Shown: piece after piece, positions 60,273 through 64,000 of the stretch
Numbering within the stretch: position 1 is the first letter of the stretch
Layout of the letters: the number at the start of each line of letters is the position of its first letter
Assembly: GCA_037957365.1 (NCBI GenBank)
Contig: JARHVA010001425.1
Span: 832,501 to 896,500 of the forward strand
Direction: 5' to 3'
Length of the DNA stretch: 64,000 nt
Source of the DNA: Torreya grandis
Taxonomy: Eukaryota > Streptophyta > Pinopsida > Cupressales > Taxaceae
The notes under the pieces: model-generated
Seen by the model: the letters and a program-made list of their open reading frames with translations, nothing else
What the model was told of the DNA's origin: nothing
The model's database searches: none
Translations under genes and position numbers: made by a program

Positions 60273-62701
60273 TATTATAACATTAAATTATACCCTTGGA
60301 GAGGGTCTTTTAGGCTCTCTCTAATTAAGCTACACTATGGGAATAACCCCAGACTGTGGGTCACCTATGGTGGGGTTGAACCTTCAGAGAAGGCTGACTT
60401 CCTCTTAATGAATCACCTAAAGTAATGTTTTCACTGAGAAATGTGTTAGAAAGGGGAAAAGGGATCCTAATAAGACTAAAAGGTGATGCAACAAATAAAA
60501 AATTAGAAACTCTCATAAGCTTGAACCCACACTAGATTTATAAAAGATAATTCTAGCTTACAATCTAGCTTAGTACATAAGTGTTTCATGGACTAGGTTT
60601 AGGTAAAACACTAATCCAAACTTGCAATAGCTTGAAAACACCCTAAATGAGGTCAAAAAGGAGGATAATGGACAAGGAAGATTCTCCTTCACTATGTCAT
60701 CATGCACAACTCACTCAACATAGATCCAAGGTAAGAAATAGGTAAAGAAAGTCTTTTATTGCATCAAGAGGTAGTTCTTACAAATTCTTGATATGGTTTA
60801 GCCTAATTAAGATGAGCTTATCTTGAAATATCTAAAATAGTCCCTTGATACTCCAAAAAATGATCATCCTTAAAAATGGGAAAGAATGGGTGATATACAG
60901 AAAAGGGGAAGAGAGAAGAGGGAGCACATTAACCAAGAATAATCAATGAGCTTCCACCTTTCAATGAATGCTCTACCATATTTAATCCAATCCAAACTAG
61001 CCCTTCATCAACAAATTAACCTACATTTTCTCCAATTAGTCTTTAAGTTATTCTCATTGGCTGAGAGATCCACTAAAAGACAAGGGTTTATTTTACATGA
61101 TGAGTCATGACTAAGTCTTTTGGAGAAAAGATCTTTAAGATCTAAACAACATTGAATACTCTAATAGAGTCTCTAACAACTGGATCTCTTTGTTTTGATC
61201 TTCCACACCACATTCCACTTGATTTCACTATAAGGACAAATTCCTCATAAATTGATTTAGAACCATGTTATGTCTGCTTTGAGTGATGGTGAGTACCTAC
61301 TTATCTAAGAAATGACTATGTCAAAGGATGAGACACTTCTTCGTAACCATATATTTTCCCCTACTACAAAATATGAGCATAAGTCTTAATATAGATGAAA
61401 ACCAATCTAATTTATTGGTTTTAATGTAGTCACAATATCGACAAAGATCCATAATTTTCATAGCTTTATTTTGGACTATATTAGGCTTAAACAAACTTAT
61501 CCTAAATATGAGCTTTAATGGCAATAGAGCCTCACCACTAACAACCTTGACTATATAACTATATCTTTTTTATTGAACTCTAATGGTGGCACATGCATTT
61601 TGAAATAATTTCCCTTGGATTGAGCTATACCATATTTTACTTCTGCTTGAAGTGTCCTGGCTTTAACTTTTAATATTGATCATTGATCTTGATCTGGGCT
61701 TTAAAATTATGACACCTTCAACCTTCATTATTGGTTGTTGATTTGTATCCCTATGATTAGATGAGAACCATTAGATATACCTTATCATGCTTTTTAAATT
61801 TTACTTGCATGGCTTGAACACATACTATTGATTTACCTGATAGTTGCTATAGTCATAACACTTGACAGTTCCTTATATATTCCCAAGATCTTTTGACTAG
61901 TTGACCTTTTACTCACCATTGATTTGATTGCTTGCACACCATTGGATTTAATTTCTTGTGCACCATTAGATATTTGGTATAATTAAATACATGTCATCTA
62001 TATTCCTTTTATTTGATCAAACATGCACCATTGGATCCTTTAGCTTACCACAATCATGACACTTGTCAGTCCTCTGTTTGATCTCAAGATCCTCTAACTT
62101 TTTGACTGTGAGCTTGCCATTAATCTTTAGATATATGATCAAATGTGAAATATTAGATCTTTAGGACCCATTGACTCATTATATCACCTCTTGTTGTTGA
62201 TATTTGATTCACCATTTAATGCATGCCATTAGATCTGCCCAGACTGACTGGCTTTGTCAATCATCATGTGCTATTAGATCTTGACTTAAGCTCCCATGAT
62301 TTTTATGCTTATCAAATGTGCATTAATCCTTGGAATATTTGAATTCAAATGGATATTTACTATATATTTAACTTGAAATTTATTTGCACATCCTAGACTA
62401 CTAGTTTAACTTTGAAGGTTTATATCTTTAGATAGAAAAGACAACAAGATATTAAATTTATAAAAGATGATCTAGGCATGAAATATATCATGTCCATGTG
62501 ATATTTTAGTCTGAGAAGCTTTATAAGCATACTTATAAAATGCACAATCAAGCTAACCAATCAATTTCTTCATGATGTGTGATGATGGTTTGGCTCTTCA
62601 GAGCTTGTTTTTGCCATCTTTTGATCATTTATGGGTCAAGAACTTTGTTCAACTTCTTTATCTAGGTAGAAGCTTGGTATGTGGGCCAAAATTGGCCAAT
62701 A
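60273..62701 (-). repeat. 5' LTR of element 3
   Basis: 2429 bp, plus strand TATTATAACA to GGCCAATA (final CA decayed to TA), followed by GTCCC. It matches 55547-57977 almost end to end with small indels. Confidence 0.92.
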
Positions 62702-62995
62702 GTCCCAAGCCCTATGATTATATCTCATAAGGTATGATAGCTTGCATTGATATTTAGTCTTGATCTAGTTGACCATTAGATAAAAGTCACTAAATAATCT
62801 TAGTTTGTTTGCCTTGTACTTCAATGTAAATTGTAACCATAATATTAACACTTTGTACTCCACCAGATTATTTGTGTAATGAAACTACAACCTATATGAT
62901 GCTAAATGTTTCCTCCATAGGGGGTATATGATAAAAACACTAACCCTAATACCTTATTTATAATGAGATCCATCTATATAAAGATACCATAGGCC
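62702..62995 (-). pseudogene. element 4 archaeal-type RNase H, N-terminal piece
   Basis: On the minus strand: LGLWYLYIDGSHYKQGIRV-like (YIDGS near 62980-62964), RLQFHYTNNLVEYKVLILWL, then KYQCKLSYLMRYNHRAWD ending at the insertion point. It matches the Tat-type second RNase H ('LyFDGS.ck.G.G', 'hyTNNvAEYEALilGL', 'NQI..KYQCK'). The catalytic Glu of 'EYEAL' is Lys here and the third Asp region is degraded. It is split from its C-terminal piece (55441-55546) by element 3. Confidence 0.87.
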
Positions 62996-63049
62996 AAGAA
63001 GGTTTGGGAAATGGTTAGCTTGGTTTTTGGGAAGTCTTTTTCTTAGTGT

Positions 63050-63345
63050 GTAGATTCCTACACCTAAAGATACTAGGTTTAATTTTTCATTAATGACATT
63101 TTACTCTGTTATCATGTGTCTCATGCCAGGTTCCCTATCTACCCAAATTTGGTTGGCTAATCCCTTCCATGGGAACCATATATGGGAGAAATATGTGGCC
63201 ATATAACCATTTAGGGCTTTGGACCAATATCTAATAAGGAGCATACTGTAAGCTTAGGGAATATCCACCACTTGGATTTCTATGAAGTGTTGAATCCTAG
63301 GCTCAAAGTACAACTATATGTGTATATTAAAAAGTTCCCCTATCA
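63050..63345 (-). pseudogene. element 4 protease C-terminal region
   Basis: Reads FIEIQVVDIPQAYSMLLIRYW, then SKALNGYMATYFSHIWFPWKG, NQIWVDREPGMRHMITE on the minus strand. This fits the block just after the active site in gypsy proteases ('f.VvdiP.aYgMLLgRdW...l.GY...D.s...iP'). The active-site DSG itself is not visible. Upstream, near 63345, similarity stops, so a break or another insertion may lie there. It precedes the archaeal-type RNase H directly. Confidence 0.7.
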
Positions 63346-63352
63346 TTTTTAG

Positions 63353-63599
63353 TGATCTAAAAAACATTTTAGGTGACAATTCAGGTGATGGTTCTACCCC
63401 AATTAGTGGCAGAACACAGCTCCACAAAGCACAGTCCATTTTAAGTATGCATTAGGAATCAAATCAAAACACAACTACCACACTTGATGAAAAATATTGA
63501 TGCAACGGGGACCATTTATTCTCAAGGAGTGAGGAATGATCTGAGCAACATTTCAGGTGACAATTCAGGTGATGGTTCTACCCCAATTGGTGGCAGAAC
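63353..63599. repeat. 63-bp direct repeat, copies 184 bp apart
   Basis: 63353-63415 and 63537-63599 are alike (both contain GGTGACAATTCAGGTGATGG then TTCTACCCCAATT and GTGGCAGAAC), with only a few differences. The 121 bp between them and the flanks are not similar. The 60-codon plus frame at 63484-63666 spans the second copy and has no recognised content. Confidence 0.8.
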
Positions 63600-64000
63600 T
63601 TTTGGGAGCCATAACTTTTGTACCATAGCTCTGTTTGACTCCCCATTTGAACCGTTAGAAGGCTAAGAATGAGGGGAATGTCATGATATGACATGAGCTT
63701 TGATAGATGGGTTTTGAACCCCAAAAAATAAATCGAAGTGCCCCAAATTTCAAGTTTAGTAGTGCAGTCTAAAAATAGTAAGTTTCTAAAAATAGTAATT
63801 CCTCAAATTCTGTATTGTTGTAAATCATGGAAGTCAAACCACTTAATATCACTTGAGATTGGTGAAATTCCACATCTTCATAATAACCTAAAAACATGTA
63901 TAAATGAATATGTAACCCAAACATATCTTCTTAGAGATAGTCATATGTTTGGGTTTGCAAATTTGATCAATAAAACATCTCTTCTCTGAGATAACATTAT
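63600..64000. other. unassigned sequence at right edge
   Basis: It does not continue the element 4 protease on the minus strand in any frame I could follow. It has an 83-codon plus frame (63738-63989) without recognised motifs. It is possibly part of a different insertion whose other end lies outside the window. Confidence 0.4.

Larger units (their letters stand above)
55547..62701 (-). mobile_element. element 3: pol-less LTR retrotransposon
   Basis: 7155 bp with LTRs of 2431 and 2429 bp and only 2295 bp between them. It is flanked by a perfect target duplication GTCCC (55542-55546 and 62702-62706), has TGTTGG ... TATAATA ends in minus orientation, and a primer site at 60250-60267. There is no RT, integrase or protease inside; only an acidic unrecognised coding remnant. 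So it is non-autonomous and must have used enzymes made by another element. It sits in the second RNase H domain of element 4. LTR divergence is roughly 10-15% by eye. Confidence 0.93.

Overview
This window looks like intergenic DNA from a large-genome seed plant. A gymnosperm is plausible, but that is inference. The DNA is AT-rich. I see no single-copy host gene, no tRNA or rRNA gene and no CRISPR array. Nearly everything is LTR retrotransposon, mostly old and full of stop codons, arranged as nested insertions whose boundaries can be read from terminal repeats and 5-bp target duplications.

Layout. (a) 1-2954: the 5' end of a decayed minus-strand Ty3/gypsy element ('host 0'): gag remnant, leader, primer site and the start of its 5' LTR. 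(b) 2960-25861: element 1, a minus-strand Tat-like Ty3/gypsy element of about 17 kb without its guest. Its 1.3-1.4 kb LTRs are flanked by CTTAT, and it is inserted in host 0's LTR. It carries gag, protease, RT, RNase H, a second (archaeal-type) RNase H and integrase on the minus strand. It also carries, antisense and downstream, a decayed plant mobile domain (PMD) gene. (c) 5130-10804: element C, a nearly intact minus-strand Ty1/copia element with 726-bp LTRs about 2.3% different by hand count, flanked by CTGAT and inserted inside element 1. Its gag-pol has one in-frame stop and one frameshift. (d) 25867-32611: host 0 LTR continuation or unassigned DNA, then a long unrecognised decayed minus-strand coding region (27310-30621), then a tandem array of 86-bp units (31243-32325). 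(e) 32612-51313: element 2, a plus-strand Ty3/gypsy element with unusually long LTRs (6463 and 5842 bp), flanked by CTTGG/CTTAG. (f) 51319-64000: element 4, a minus-strand Ty3/gypsy pol (integrase at left, protease region at right). Its second RNase H domain is split by element 3 (55547-62701), an LTR element with 2.43-kb LTRs, no pol, and a GTCCC target duplication.

Main points. Four gypsy-type primer sites share a TGGCAYRCC-like core, whereas the copia element uses the initiator-Met tRNA site. Elements 2 and 4 carry the second RNase H upstream of RT, whereas element 1 has it between RNase H and integrase. In the old elements most internal stops sit where Gln, Trp or Arg is expected, as 5-methylcytosine deamination would produce. 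The copia element is the youngest insertion and keeps GC-rich ACCGACGTCGGT palindromes both in its LTRs and as a 21-bp repeat inside pol.
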